From contig JAJKFH010001480.1 of the NCBI GenBank assembly GCA_023333565.1, positions 1,302,001 through 1,366,000 on the forward strand: DNA of 64,000 nt. The letters run 5' to 3'. Made by a program: the position numbers and the translations under genes. The stretch comes from Puffinus mauretanicus (lineage: Eukaryota > Chordata > Aves > Procellariiformes > Procellariidae). Below the pieces are notes generated by a model, which had not been told where the DNA came from, made no database searches, and saw only the letters and a list, made by a program, of their open reading frames with translations. Position 1 is the stretch's first letter. Each line of letters opens with the position of its first letter. Below, piece by piece: positions 47,266-60,850 of this stretch.

Positions 47266-47294
47266 TTAACTCTATCCGAGCTGAAACCAGGACA
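47266..47294 (-). mobile_element. 29-bp stub of the 5' LTR
   Basis: The plus text 'ttaactctatccgagctgaa' then 'accaggaca' matches the outer end of the other LTRs ('ttaactctatcccagctaaa' + 'accaggaca') and abuts the ATATC duplication. The rest of this LTR is deleted. Confidence 0.9.
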
Positions 47295-47299
47295 ATATC

Positions 47300-50200
47300 T
47301 CATTATTTTTACTCAATATTAGTTATTATTTCCATGACTTTGAAATGAGAATTGCAAATGCTTTGATAAAGGGATTGAAAGTCTGTAACTTGAGGAAAGG
47401 AATTCTTGCAGAGTCCTGTTTTGTAGCTTTCTTTTGCTGTGGCTACTGAATCTCAATAGTTTTTGTCTTTTCAACAGCAAGGTCAATGACGAGTGCAGGA
47501 AATACAGATAGATAATTTAGGCACAACTCAAGCCACGCTGTTCTTCTAGTGGCCAGGTGAAAAACAAAGTGCAGGCAATTAATCCAGCTCCTGGTCCTCA
47601 GGATCAGAGAATCCATTCCTTCAGCATCTCCCTTGATGGTCCACACACCTGAAATATAGAAGGCAAGTTCTGGTCTTGGCAACTTCATGGACCAGACAGT
47701 ACAGCTGACCAGCAACAGCCTGGGCACATGCTGCCACCCTCAGAAGACGACTGATTTGAGGAATCCCTCTGCTCCCAGCACTGGGACAAGAAAATCCTTC
47801 CAGATTTCCTGCCACAGTTCGTCTTCAGGCTTTACAGTTCTTTACTACTCACAAAGGGAGTCTGGGTTAAGTGTTACACCTGGTTCCATAGACAAACATC
47901 CCGACCTATAAATTTAAGCAAATTTAACACTTGTGGAAATTCTGTACTCTTCATGGACAAATGCTCTCAGGTCTCATGGAGGAAACTGGAATCTGTAGTG
48001 TGTTACCTGAACAAAACCTACTTGCTGCAATCAGGCTTGTATGCTACTTTCCTCAAGGTGCTGTAAAGCCAATTGAAGGTCTCTCATGCCAAAATCTGTG
48101 AATCTGCTGCATATTCCCTTCTCCACATCATGATACACCATCATCACAAAGAGACACAGCAAAATTAGTAGTGGAACAGAGGCATAACATTAGCCATTTT
48201 CTCTGTGGTCATAGACAAGAGTAAGGAAATTTGGGGGAAAGAAAAAGGGTGCGTATTGTCTTGTAGAATTGTTTGTTAAAGGAATATTTTGATTCAAACT
48301 CAGATACCCATTTTAATAGGAAAGTTTGCCAGAATGAAAAAAACTTGTTTGCAAATCGGGAAAAAATTATCTGAGAAATGTCGAAATTCTCCGTGGAACA
48401 AGTGTTTCAGATGCTTATTGTTCTGGCCACATTTGGTCCATGTTTCATTAAAGGAATGGAGATGTCTTCCTCCTAAGGATTCCTCATCTGCTTGCCCATT
48501 TCCAGGGGCTCCCCTGCTGTTCCCCAGAAGTTTGGGTCAGTTAAGGGAGCCCCATCCAATCCAGGTCAGTCACTGGCAGCTTGAGTTTGTTCTTCCAGAG
48601 CTTTTTGGACTGCTGATTCCTTGCCATGGGGTTGACTAGATACTACACAGAGAGTGCAATAGTTTCTGTGGCTCTCTGCTCCCTTCGGGTAGATCTTTGT
48701 GCCCCTGCAAGAGCTACAGTTTGCAGCGATTTTGCCATCTTAGTTTCATACCTTAGAGGCTAGAAAATACGTCTTCATTTTTTGAGGAAGTCAGCAATAC
48801 TGAAATGTCCTGAAGCTACAGCTCCTGGGTTATGTAAGGTTTCCAGACCGTTGACCCTGTCTGAAAAGGATCACAGTAGGGTGAAAGGAGGGTGACCCAG
48901 AGGCCAGGGGCTGTAGGATGCCCTGAGGTCCCTGGTGAAAAGCACATAGAAGAAGTGCAGGGACGTGCACTGAGGCTGCAGGTGACAGAAGTCCACACAC
49001 CACAGCAGCCTATACCTGCCATTCTTCTGGAAAACTTCACTGAAAATGAGACATTTTCAGAGATAAAGTAGCATTTTCCTGACCTCACAATATAGCATAA
49101 TTTTCTCTGATGTGATTTTAGTAAGTCTTATTAATAAGTCTTATTATTACCTTATCTTCTGTCCCACTATCAGGCACAGATTAAATCATTCTTAACAGTT
49201 TTATAAAGCACAGAACAAACAAACACAACAGAACTTGATTCAAAGTATTTCCTCTGAAAGCCATTTTAGATAAAAAAATAAAGGCCTGTAAAAATAAAAG
49301 CTCAGATCTGGTTTCAGCATATGTCTATAAACCCAGAATAAGTACACCAAAGGCAATGGAGTTATTTAGATTTTTTTTACCACTAACGATTAGTGTTATA
49401 CAATATTGCTATTCTCTCACCAGATCCCTCCCGAATCAAGAGAGACGTTTTAAGGCAGCTATTTTAATATTCTGAGGGCAAAAGTTTTTGTATAAATCCA
49501 CATTCACTTGAATGTTTACAAGATTTTTCTTTTTACGAGCATTCTGGTAAACACAAGTGTTTGTGGAATGCAGCTGAGTGCTTTAATGAATAGCAATAAA
49601 GCCAGTCTTCAGTTTTTATTCAAAGGAATAGTCTTCTTATATTCTCGTTAAAATATTCTTGAGCATTGGTTACTGCATTTAACAGCTTTTGGGGATGACT
49701 GGATTAGAAATAGTTAGAACTTGTACATTTTTTCAAGAATATAAAAATTTTGTTTTCGGTTATGTGAAAGATCAAAAATTTCAGCATTTCAGATTCTTAT
49801 TGGCAAAATGTCATCAAAAACACTGGGTACCTTTGGCAAAAATCTGAAGCTGCAGATGGGTTTATATCCAACTGCAATAGTTACACCTCCTCTCATGTAA
49901 GCTAAAGAGAAAACCATGCCCTACCCCAGGTGGCTGGTTTAAAGTCCCAAACTCCATATTGCAGCACTGTCATGAGTGACCCCCGTAGGACAAGGGAGCA
50001 GGCGCATGGCTGGCTAACGCGCGCCAGTGTATGAGGACCTGGCACTGCTTGCTGGGGTAGCTGTGTTCTGTGATGTTAAACGTGTGTGTAAATGAATCAG
50101 GTCAGTGAAGGCAACCGCGGGACCACTTGCATCTGCAGTGTTTCCTAATTAGCAGGCTCTTCTGGTACTGTAATGCCTGTCTGATGTTTATGAAGGAGGA

Positions 50201-52244
50201 AGAGCTGTATGGCGAAAGGGCATCTACACCACAAGTGATGATACATTTTAAAGGGAGCATTTGTGGTCTTCATGTTTAGCCATAAGTCTGCCTGAAGGCT
50301 GCTTAGAAAGGTAAGGAAAACAAACTTCTTTGCAGGAGAGAGCTGAGGATACACCTTTACAGATCTATCCTAAAAAACCCTTGGACAGAAATACAAGAGA
50401 GGCTCTGCCATGAGCCTGCATGGGTCAGGTCTTATTGCAAGCAGTGGCTGCTTTGCATGATACTTTCACAGCAATGATACTTTTGCACAGCAAAAGTCCT
50501 CCGTGGACCAGGATAGTCTGTGAACGGCAAAGGTCCGGTTTAGCCGTCTCCATGGGAATCACCCCCTCCCTGCCCTCTTTCCACACACAGAGATGTGTGG
50601 CCCGTGTCCCAGCCTTTGGTCTGTTCCAACCTGGTGTCATTCATGTTTTGGACTGAGGCTCCCGGGAGCTACACTGAGCTCGAAGTGGTCCCAAAGATGC
50701 CATGAAGATCAATGTACACATCTGGTGGTAAACAGCCATTTCTGAATCCCTGAGGGAGTTGCATCTCCTGCTTACTGGAGCTTGCACAGCGTTTAAGCTG
50801 GGGTCACTGAGCTCCCTGAGACAAAATTATTTTATAGAAGAAATAATTTTAAGTTAAAACTATGAAATAGTCACACATAAATGCAATGTTGACTTCTAAG
50901 AATGAGTGGTCACACCAGAAACCAGACTCTGTGGGTCTTTCATCCATCCAGAAAATAGAAATAGCTTTTGTATAAAATTAAAATGAACGAAACCAACTCG
51001 ACTCTTAAACACCGAGCAGTCACAATAAGCTGCTTGTCCATAGCCTGATGTATTTACTAAAAGCACATTCAAGAGAAACAGGAGCTACTCAGAAGCAATT
51101 TACAAACAGGAAAACAGAGGAAATTGGCTGGGTAATTTATTCTCCAGGAAGTATTTGCATGGTTGTATAAGCAAGGCACCCAGCAGAAAGGCACTGCGAT
51201 GTCATACCTGTTCATGACTTAAATATCAGTGTCTTCCAGCATATTTGTTGTCTTAGTGCCAGGTGCCTGCTAATGCAACTTAAAAATTGCAGTTTTAAGT
51301 GCCAAGTGAAGATTTAATTTTAAGATTTGTTTTTCCTCATGAGAGAAGACTGAAAACCCATTAAAGCCCAGGCAATTACTATTCTGCTTCCTGGTGACTG
51401 AAACTTCATACACGCACACAAATATATATGTAGAGCTGAGCTGCTTATAGTAACATGTGGGATTTTGGGACACTGAGACCAGATACTAAGTTTTCATCTT
51501 TGTGCAAGTGTCCAAAACTTATCCCTTGTTATATTCCTGTTTCTCCCTGTCATTCACTGCCCCTTCACTGAGAATCTGCTATGCCCACTGCTATTTTGTT
51601 CTTTGCTCTCTTCTTTTACCAAGCTCTTCTTGACACTGTCCCTGGCCATTTAAATGGGAATTAGTCAGAAGGAAACATCTCTTTTTCTCATCCAGCAGCA
51701 ACCCGCACTGAACTGTGCCTGCAACACTTCACTGGAAGATGTGAAATAGGAGATAAAGCAGAACTGAAAAGTTGTGGGGCAAAGCTAGATCATCCTCTGG
51801 ATCTCTGACCTGTCAGGTGTACTCTTTTTCTGCATCTTTATCTCTCATAGCAGGGATAGAGATTGACTGCAGCTGTGATCTGGGTGGTCATGTCCCCATT
51901 TACTGCCAGGTCTCCAGGTTTCTCTCCCTCCAGGACAAACATGGGCACAAGGGAGTTGAACTGCAATAATGTCTAGTGAGCAGAAACCCCAGCCAGATTT
52001 GATACTTTGACTTTCTGCTTTTAATAACAATATATTTATCAGTAACCAATTACACTGTCCCAGCAGCCTGAGAAGTGGAGAGTTGTTCCAGCTGAAGGAG
52101 AGCGGACAAGGGAGGGAATGGCAATCAGCTCACCCAGTGAGGCGTTTTCTGCTCCAGCTACTCAGCCACACTCTTGTTACGTGTTAGCCTTAAAACATGA
52201 CTTAGAAGTAATTGTTCAGCACTGCAGAAGAATGGCTGTGTGCC
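47300..52244. other. Unique-looking interval, no gene seen
   Basis: About 5 kb. The frames at 47443-47727 (minus, 94 codons) and 48289-48639 (plus, 116 codons) have no recognised content. Short structures include a 12-bp tandem pair around 'taagtcttatta' near 49122-49146 and a 10-bp stem (AAAATTATTT / AAATAATTTT) at 50823-50850. Confidence 0.5.
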
Positions 52245-52893
52245 CCACCATTAATGATTAGCTTCATTTTGCATTAATTAGTTGACTTCCTGCAATTACT
52301 TCTGCTCTTCCCCACCACGCAACTGTGGCTTTCTGCTTTCCAAAGGCAGCGAGTTGGCAGCTTGCTGACCCTGAATGCCTGTGAGCTACAAGGTGCTCAT
52401 TCCATTTTCTGCACCAGTCGCTGGGCTGAGGCATCCAAATTCCAGCAGACTCAGGATGGTTTATGGTTTGCTGTCTGCCCCAGATGCTTAGCAGGAGGGA
52501 CAAAGTGAAGGGAGATTGTGGGAGAGAGGAATGCATTTGTCTTGCCAAGGTGACAGTCACCCGTAAAGGAGTCTGTGTGGTTGTGGTCAGAAAAGTGATC
52601 CCGTTAAAAAAAATAACTTGGTGTTTTGTATTTCTTCCCTTTCCATACTCTCCACCTCCGGAGTACTCCATCTGACCAGCAAAGCGCTTTGCTAAATGCC
52701 GACTCATCCCTGCATCTGGAAAATTAAATAGAGCTCTCCTTGCTTTGCACTTCATTGATAAGAGCGAAGCGTCTGCAGCTGGAGCTCTCCTGGTGCTTTT
52801 GTTGATACGCAAGGCAGTGCCGAACACAGCACGCTGTGCTGCAGCCATCCTGCCGCTGCCGCCTTGACTCCTGTTAGTCCTTTTTATTTCCAT
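52245..52893. other. Candidate conserved non-coding block with a 209-codon minus frame
   Basis: The longest frame outside mobile elements is on the minus strand at 52264-52893. It begins MEIKRTNRSQGGSGRMAAAQ and has no domain I recognise; no splice context was convincing. Its 3' side overlaps a cluster of TAAT/ATTA words at 52250-52305 ('ttaatgattagcttcatttt', 'gcattaattagttgacttcc'), as seen in homeodomain-bound enhancers, and 52680-52870 is richer in CpG and unlike the surroundings. It could be a regulatory element, an exon or chance. Confidence 0.25.
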
Positions 52894-55800
52894 TTAAGCA
52901 GAGCGCTGTGTCTCAGAAAGCAGGCAGGAAACATGTGAAAGCAGCAAGGTACCGTGTCCATAGCCATGGCTGTACTTTGCTTTTCAGCTCAGTGTGCTGC
53001 CACTTACTCTACAGTGTAATCTGCGACCGGCAGGACTGACTGTTGTAGAGCAAGCATTTTGCGCTCGGACATTGCGGTGAAACTGCGGTCTGACATTGCA
53101 AAATAAGGAACATGAGCACTCTTCAATAAAGGTTTAGACTTAGCAAGGCCCACCGGTCCCAGCTCTGGTGTGGGCAGCAGTGCCAATTCACACCTCAGAG
53201 CCGCTAGGCGAAGGACAGAAACACCCAGCAAGCACAGATGGGCTCGCTACTTCCACAGAAAATCCCATGTCAGGAGAATATACCCAAAGCCAATGCCTGG
53301 AAAGAGGATGCTGGACCAGGAAAGGAAAGATGCCTGCAGGAATACTGGGAACCTGCTGAAAGGAGGCTACCAGAGGATGACGTGTTCATGGAAGAAAATC
53401 AAGAAGGTGAATAACCGCGCAGGGAGGAGCCATGACAGAAAGCTGTGATGCTCTCTAGGGTGGAGGTCTGGGCTTTTGACTCTGGACCTGATCCCAAGGA
53501 GAAGGGAGGAAGGGATCGTTCATGTGTCTGTTTCTTCAAGGGAAGAGTTTTCTGTGTCATTTTCCTACAGCATACTAACTTCTGTTTGAAATTACACTCT
53601 GGACATGGGGTTCCAGATGCTCTTGATTATGCACCTCATCAGACTCAGCAGGTCTTTGGTAACATGGCCTTCTGTCTGCAGCTCCCATAATTTATGGAGT
53701 AAGGTGAAGGCATGCAATACTCCATGTGCTGAAGAATACAATCATCATAGATGCACTGGGCGAGGGACTTTGGAAACAGAGCAGTGCTACTCCTTATGGT
53801 CTTTGCACTCCTAAGCTGAGCTCCTGAAGAGCCATGACAGCTGTCTGCCAGATCAGGAACCTCCAAAGAGAGTATATATTTGCAGTGAAGTTGCTTGTGT
53901 TGGCACAGCTTGCTTGATCCTCCACACTGCTGTTGATATTATCACTTCTGTCCTTTTCTGCACTGTCCGTACTGAAGTGAGCCTTCTGTCCTGGGAAGAG
54001 CTGGGAGAGTCTACAGGGGCTGTGAATCCCAGCGTACAGAAATAAAAGTCACACTGAAACACATCCTGCCCCCTCCAGGCTCTTCAGGCCACCTCCAGAA
54101 AGCCCTCAGTAGGTGCTTGCCTACCTCTGACATCCCAGACACCTGGACAGGGCTGAGGCAGATGCACCAGTTTTCCATTATTTACTGGCCTTCCCTGACT
54201 GCTGTCCATGAATGCACAGATACCTTCACAAACTGAAGAATACAATTAAATGCGATGTTAAAGCTGGATTTTTGATGGCTCTGTCTGACAGGCTAGAAGG
54301 AGGAAGGCTCAAAAAGATATGTGCAAAGGGAAGAGGAATGCACGTTTACTTCTTTAGGGCATATCTACAAGCAGCACCTCGCAGAACCCCAAAGTTGCAC
54401 TGATCAAACCTTGAACAGACAGAAAGCGCACCAAAGCATGAGACTGTGAAGAAAATGCAATTTCGGCTCTCCAAAGCAGTATAGTGTTATATTAAGCACT
54501 GAACCTGAAATAACAGACTCCGTCCCTCAGCTTTGGCACAGTGCTGGGGTTCCAGCAATTTGGATTATCGTGGTCGATTGGCTGGCAAAGACAAGTGCTA
54601 AGATCCATAGGCCCAGATTTGAGAGCTGCACTTGATGACTTAAATGAGTGGCTACAGAAGAAAAGGACTGTTAATGAAAACTCCATCAGGTTGTGCTGTT
54701 GTTGACCCTGGTCACCCATCACTCGTGCTTGCTGCCACTGATACCTCCTGCCCCTGCCCCTTTGGCACAAACACGGGTCCAAGAGGCTGAGGGGAGCCTT
54801 TTCCCTGCCCCTGCCTTGTGCTAGCATTGCCTAGCCGTGACCCCAGAATTTGCCAATGTCCAGCCAGCCAGCAGCACCCCAGAGCACCCCAAAGAGAGAA
54901 GTATGCTGCTCCTCTGCTTCCTGCCTGCTCTCCATCAGCAAATGCTCTCAAGATTTATGGGGTGAAAAAAATGTTGCTGTAAATAACTCTGAAGCTCGAC
55001 ATACCTTTGAGTGTGCAGTATTTCCTACATATACGTAGGAAATGTTATATGCATGTATAACTGTACTATTACATTTGCTTTTTGGTATGCGCATGGAGGA
55101 AATGGATTTCAAAGGCTCATTTAAGAATATACACCAAATATGAAATCTTTCAAAAAATCTTCACGCAGAAATACTTACATACTTGTATTAGCAGGAAAGA
55201 GGCTCAGTACAATAAGATTTATCTGACTTTATTTGAAAATTCAAAATATTGAGCATGCTGAGAGAATGGCAGTCCATTTATAAAATTAAAACGTGAGAAA
55301 GGCACACACGGAATGCTTGAAGACATTGAACGAATTTGAGAAAATGAAATCCTATTAACAGAAATATTGTGTTCACTAGAGAGAATAATTATGAAATTAC
55401 TGAGCTCTTGTGATTACAATTATTTTAAAAATATATAATACACATAACAAATAGGAATCCAGCTTTAATTCAGTTAGACTGGATGTATGGTTGAGAAAAG
55501 GTATCAGATCATATGTTACTATAGCTAGTCTTAAAAAAATATGGTAATTATAGAACTATGGGAATATAGAACTTAGCCTGTCCTTAACACTGCACAGCTT
55601 CACAGCACTCTTTTTCATTTGAGACCATTCATCTGGTTGTAATGCTGTTGAAAATCTGAGTCTTTTCATTATGAACCACTGCCTATTTCTGACAATCCCA
55701 TAAACATCAAATCCTACTTAAAGCAGCCCTAGTCTGAAAAAGGACTTTGTAAATCTGTTGCCTTCTTATTCAACTTATTGGCTCCCCTGTGTACCTTCAC

Positions 55801-58800
55801 AGTATAGTTGTGAAAAATTGCACAGATAAAAAGCTACACTCAAGGTAATACATTTCAAATATCTACTTCCATCTTTCCTTCTTATTTTTTCTTTGCTATG
55901 GTATCAGAACAAGGGAATGTGATATGTGTAAAGGAACTTTACAGTTACTGGCTGTTTAAGAACACAACCCATTTGTAGTGCAGTTAGTCTCATTTAAGAG
56001 ACTAAGCTCCCTAAATTGAAGGAAATATGCAAATGCCATGTAGAAACATGCATATATAAAATAATATCCATGCCTATCTTAATTCCCTGGTCTCTGTGAC
56101 TTCATATACACCAATGGCAGTTGAGGCTGCATTACACCATTATCGAGGAAACGGTGCAGATCTCTACACCAGCTACATCTCTGTGGGCAGAACTGCCAAG
56201 ACCCTGTTGTGCTGGGACAACGGCTGGCAGCTTCATGGCTAGTGTGGAAATGAGTCTTAATGGCTGTTCATTAAAAAAAATTGTTGACAAAATGCTCTTA
56301 GTTATCTTTTTCACAACTAACAAACAAGCTTGCTTTTTTTTTATCCTCCAGAGCCTGATGTTTCAGCTAAAAAATATATTTCCCAAGCATGGAGCTATCA
56401 CTGTTTCTTATCTTCTTTTTACCTGGGCATCACTGAGAAAGCAGAGTGTTCTCCATCCATCCACTCCTGCAGCTGTTAACAAGCATCAGAAATAATTGAG
56501 CTATTTTACCCAGCAGCAAATCATTAAATATTCTTTGAAAAACATGCTTAATTGAAAGGAACATCTTCATTTTCCCCCCTATCTATTATGCCAAAGCCTC
56601 ATTTTCTCTGCTTCTTGCTGTAACATCCTTGCACTCTGTAGGTATGTTTTGCCGGCTGTCTCAGCTTTGGAAGGCTTGAGTCTTCCAAGCAGCATCATAA
56701 GGAAAAAAAATGGGCTCAGTAGAAAATATGTGTAAAAAATGCTTTTAATTCTGGTGTGCCTGGAAAACTAAGAGCATAACACAAGTGGATTAGGTGACTC
56801 AAGCTGCTTGCAGGGATGTTCTACCCTGAGGGTTATAGATGAATTCCTCAAAAAAATCTGCAATAGATCAGGCTCTTGCTTGACAGCAGCATGGCTGAGG
56901 ATCGGGGAGAGTCTCTCATCTTCACTCCCCGACAGCTCATTCCTCCCCCCTATTCTCTGTACACGCTCTGCTATTCTGCTTTTGCTAATAGAGGTCACAA
57001 ATGAAGTGAGTGTTATAAAATACATATTGCAGTTGCCACTCAAAATAGACATCAGGAAAAGAAGTAAATGGCATGATAATAATTGTTTTCATCTAGTCAA
57101 GAGAGAAGCTCAATATACCTGAATGGCAATCACTAACCAGGAATGGTCACGGGGGCAAGTTTAGGCTTACAAGTCACTCTCTTTTCCTTGTTATTTATTA
57201 GAATGGAGAGAGCAACAGGCATGAATGACACAGAACGATGAGCACAAAGCTTGCCTTATGATCGAAGAGCCTCAAGCAAAAATAAAATCTTATCTCTGAC
57301 TGCAGGAGGAAGAAATGCCGCTGCAGCAATAAATCCAAAGGAACAGGATCAGGCTCTTGGTTACATCCTTTGATTCAGCCATAGGATGGGAACAAGCAGC
57401 CTGTGCAGGAGCAGAAGACCAAAAGATCAATCAGCTGGGGCTTTTTGGTTTTATCTAATATAAGCACAGCCTCTTCTTCTTCTACAATTATCCTCCTGCC
57501 CAGGTGATCCCAGTTCTGTTCTGAAGGACCTTTGAAGCCTTGTCTGCTTGCAGTGCATGACCTGAAACCATTGCTCCCTTGGTCCCAGCATTATCATTAT
57601 GATTTGCTATTTGTGCTCCTCTATGGACCCTGCAATTACAGTTGACTGTCCTAAGTTTTCCCAAAACAGTGATGTTTTGTGTTGTTGTTTCTAAAATAAT
57701 CGTTTCCAGAGGCCATTCCCCACCACACAATAAGCATTTGAAAGCAGCATTGTGTTTGGAGGCAACCTAATTCCCCTGCGGCTCTTTCCAAGCCCTGGCA
57801 CTGCTGTGTTACTGAAGATGCTTTCTCCCTCCTCCCAACCTTGAAATGTCAAATATATCCTGACTACAGATGTTACAGATGATATAATGACATCGGATTG
57901 TAACTCAGATGATGATTTTACTGCCAAGTAAAATCTTAGCACTGACTACAAACCTAGCAATATTCTCCAGTGAGAAAACAATATTTACAGTAGGATTTCA
58001 GCCACAGCAGCTCCACGGTGCGTTCAAGCATCTGTTTACAAAAAGTTCAAAGAGGCTGAATTGGCTACTGCAAGAAGTGACCAACTTACCACCATACCTC
58101 CATGCATACTACCACCAAATATTACATCCACTTAAATATTAGGATAAATTTTACAGACATAAACACAGAAATAGCTGCTTATATGACTTTCTGAATTGTG
58201 GCACAAACTTTAACGGTAGGAAGAAGCACCGAGGGGAAATCCATTGTTGGGCGACTGTCTGACGTAGTCAGGGTTGTGCTCTGCATTGTGTTGAGCAACC
58301 AAGACCTAGGCTGAGATGGAGGCTTTAGCACCGTCCTAACTTTTAACTTCCTGACACACGCTGATTTGTATCACAGCCTTCATGTTTTTTAAACAGAGCA
58401 ATTCCTGTATGTTTAATATGGAAACTGCTATTTGCTGTGGAGTTTCCAAAATTTATATGCCTACGGGATATTTAAAAATATTTCCAAGTCAGCCTATCAA
58501 GGCAGGTTTTTCTCCATCAAGAATGTTTATGTAATAAAAACAAAGATCTCAACAAATGCCTCCCTTGTAACTTTGCCTGTATACAGAGCGTGAGGTTTGT
58601 ATAAAACAGGTGTCAGTTATATGCGTGTTTCCCTGCACTGCTAAACATCTACTCCACTCTCTAAATTACTAGCTCCATATGCAAACATAGCAGGTTTGCA
58701 GAAAAATACACTGCAACTGACAACATTCAGATTTAATCTACCAAAAAATAAGGTTGCAAAACTACAGGGTAATATATCCCTTTAATATTATCCACATCAG

Positions 58801-60784
58801 GGCTACTAAACATATTGTAACCACCTTCTCCAGTACGATAGGTGGACCCTACTAGGAGGAAGGGAAGCCTTCTGGCAGGATGGGTTTTATGGTGAGTTTA
58901 TTTTGTTTTGTTCATGGGGCACATGCAAGGCAGAAGCCACAAGGAAGAAAATATTTAGAGGTCCCCACAGTACAGTGCAGCACTGCACACAGCCGTGGTT
59001 TGATGGACAGGAGGTTTGGCAGCAGAAGGGGATGGAGCAGCCGCTGTGCCCCGTCCCCAGCGTTGGTCCCAGGCAGAACCTATCCTACAGCACCCAACTC
59101 TACCACTGCCTGACACAAACCAGGAGACAAAGGACGCACGTTTTAATGCAGGTGCACTCCCTGCTTTGAGATGACTTCATAGCAATCCCTCGATCAGAGG
59201 CTGCAAGTAGATGGCACGCAGCAGCACCACACAGAAGTGCATCGCAGGCCATGTAAGAGTGATGGTGGCACCACCGGCCCCAGCACTTGGCTTGACCCCA
59301 CACGGAGCCAGCACTGCCTGGCGACACCCCTTGCCTGCACGGATGGTGAAGGCGATGTTGGGTCTCTTCCCCAGTCGCAGAAGGAGGCGTCGGGTGCCCT
59401 TGTTCCCCACTGCTGCTCCCAATCTCCAGGCCCTCTTCTCCCACACCTCAGGGGTCCTTCAGCCACTTTTGGGATGCTTCTAGATCTTTGACATTTTGCT
59501 GCCATTCTGTGCTCCCCTTAGTGCTTCTTAATGCAATATTCAGCAAAGTTACTGATTCTTTCCTGCTGGGATTTTAGCCTTTTTTGTCCTCTACAGCTGT
59601 TTTCCCTAGCAGATGTTCTCCAACTGCAGTCTGAGATAATCCCCTCCTTGCCGTGGGGATTTATAAAGCCCATGGCCGCCTCCGTGCTGCCTCTGCTCTG
59701 GAGGTCTCTTCTGCTGCAGCCGCTTGGGTACTCGCCCTGCTTTCCTCCAGAGAAGCAGCCAAGAGCCCATTGCCCCACCACAATGGCATGAAGGGTCTTG
59801 ACATGAAAGAGAAGCAGACTCGTCTTTTCCTAGCCACAACCAGCTTGTCTGCATGCATAGAGGAACAAAAAAATGGTAACAATATTATTCAATAACTCAA
59901 TAACTATTCAGGATGGACAAAAACACAAGGCAAGGCAAGAAAAAGAAAAGATTATGAATATGGACAGCTTTAGAAAAATAAGTTCATATGAAATTTTCTG
60001 CCTTACTGGGGGAAGTTAGAAAAAAACCATACGCTCGGAAGAAACTGTAGTAGTTTCCTTCAGGAAGCTCTATTTCGGGATAACATAAACTATGTGCTGG
60101 TTGGATTAATATTTAACATGGCTGAAAAATAATATCACCCTATTACAAGTTCCTCCCAAAAGTGGGCAGCCAAAATCTGTTCTAAAGTAATACTCATAGA
60201 CATATAAGCACCTCATAGGAGGAAGATACTATCGTAAGTCAAAGTAAATGTTTAATATTACGCTTATAATTAAGAAAATAAAATTAAGAAGTTAATGACA
60301 GAACAAAAAAATACAGATATCTGTACCTTGATATTCTGTCGAATCACCTTTATTTATGTGGTTGGTAAATAATCTGTTGATTCAGAATTGTAAAAAATGG
60401 GGATTCTTTTCCAGATCTGGAAATTGCTTGGGAAAAGACGTGTAATAATTCATGCCAAACTACACAGACGCACACGTGTATTTTAAAAGCACTTTATTAG
60501 GATAGAATCAAGCTCTTTTTTCACCTGTGTTTTGAATCTTTCTAGGAAGAATGGAGTATTTTTCAACTTTCTTTATTAAACATACCTGTTTTTTCTAGAT
60601 ATAACAAGTTTTCTCTTATTACCTGTGACAGTGAAATACCAGCCCTTTGGAGCCTGGTTCAAAGAGGTCCTACATCTTCCTCCTCTATTAGTTCTGAATG
60701 TTTTCTGTGGCTAAGATTCATGACTGTACAGATGGTCTATTCATCATGGTAGGCTCAATTACCTCTCAAAATATATGGGGGAAA
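52894..60784. other. Unique-looking interval, no gene seen
   Basis: About 7.9 kb. The patch at 58980-59800 is GC-richer and carries overlapping frames on both strands (up to 114 codons), most likely compositional. A near-palindrome lies at 55020-55043. No RNA gene or transposon is recognised. Confidence 0.5.
55020..55043. repeat. 24-bp near-palindrome
   Basis: The arms ATTTCCTAC (55020-55028) and GTAGGAAAT (55035-55043) are perfect reverse complements around a 6-base centre 'atatac'. It could form a hairpin in DNA or RNA. Confidence 0.8.
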
Positions 60785-60850
60785 GCATGTTTCCATTGAA
60801 GTCAGTGTTAAAATTCCTATTACTGCAATGGGGCTACGATTTCACTCACA
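60785..60850 (+). repeat. Relic of an ancient reptile/bird repeat
   Basis: The words 'ttccattgaagtcagtgtta', 'aaattcctattactgcaatg' and 'gggctacgatttcactc' follow a well-known old amniote repeat pattern (cccattgaagtcaatgg ... aaactcccattgacttcaatgg ... aggatttcacc). It is decayed and its family is not named here. Confidence 0.5.

Larger units (their letters stand above)
43917..47294 (-). mobile_element. Internally deleted ERV-L-like provirus, minus strand
   Basis: An endogenous retrovirus read right to left, bounded by identical 5-bp duplications ATATC (43912-43916 and 47295-47299). In element order it contains a 29-bp stub of the 5' LTR (47266-47294), a small inverted RT piece (about 47210-47265), the rest of pol (RT, RNase H, integrase), a non-coding 3' part, the polypurine tract and a full 3' LTR (43917-44527). 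The primer binding site, gag, any protease and the first part of RT are missing. No env is seen, as expected for class III elements. Length is 3378 bp. The intact outer duplications show the visible ends are true insertion ends. It is defective. Confidence 0.93.

Noticed and set aside
47443..47727. 94-codon minus frame next to the provirus, considered as captured host or env-like sequence
   Set aside because: It lies outside the ATATC duplication and has no envelope or other family features.
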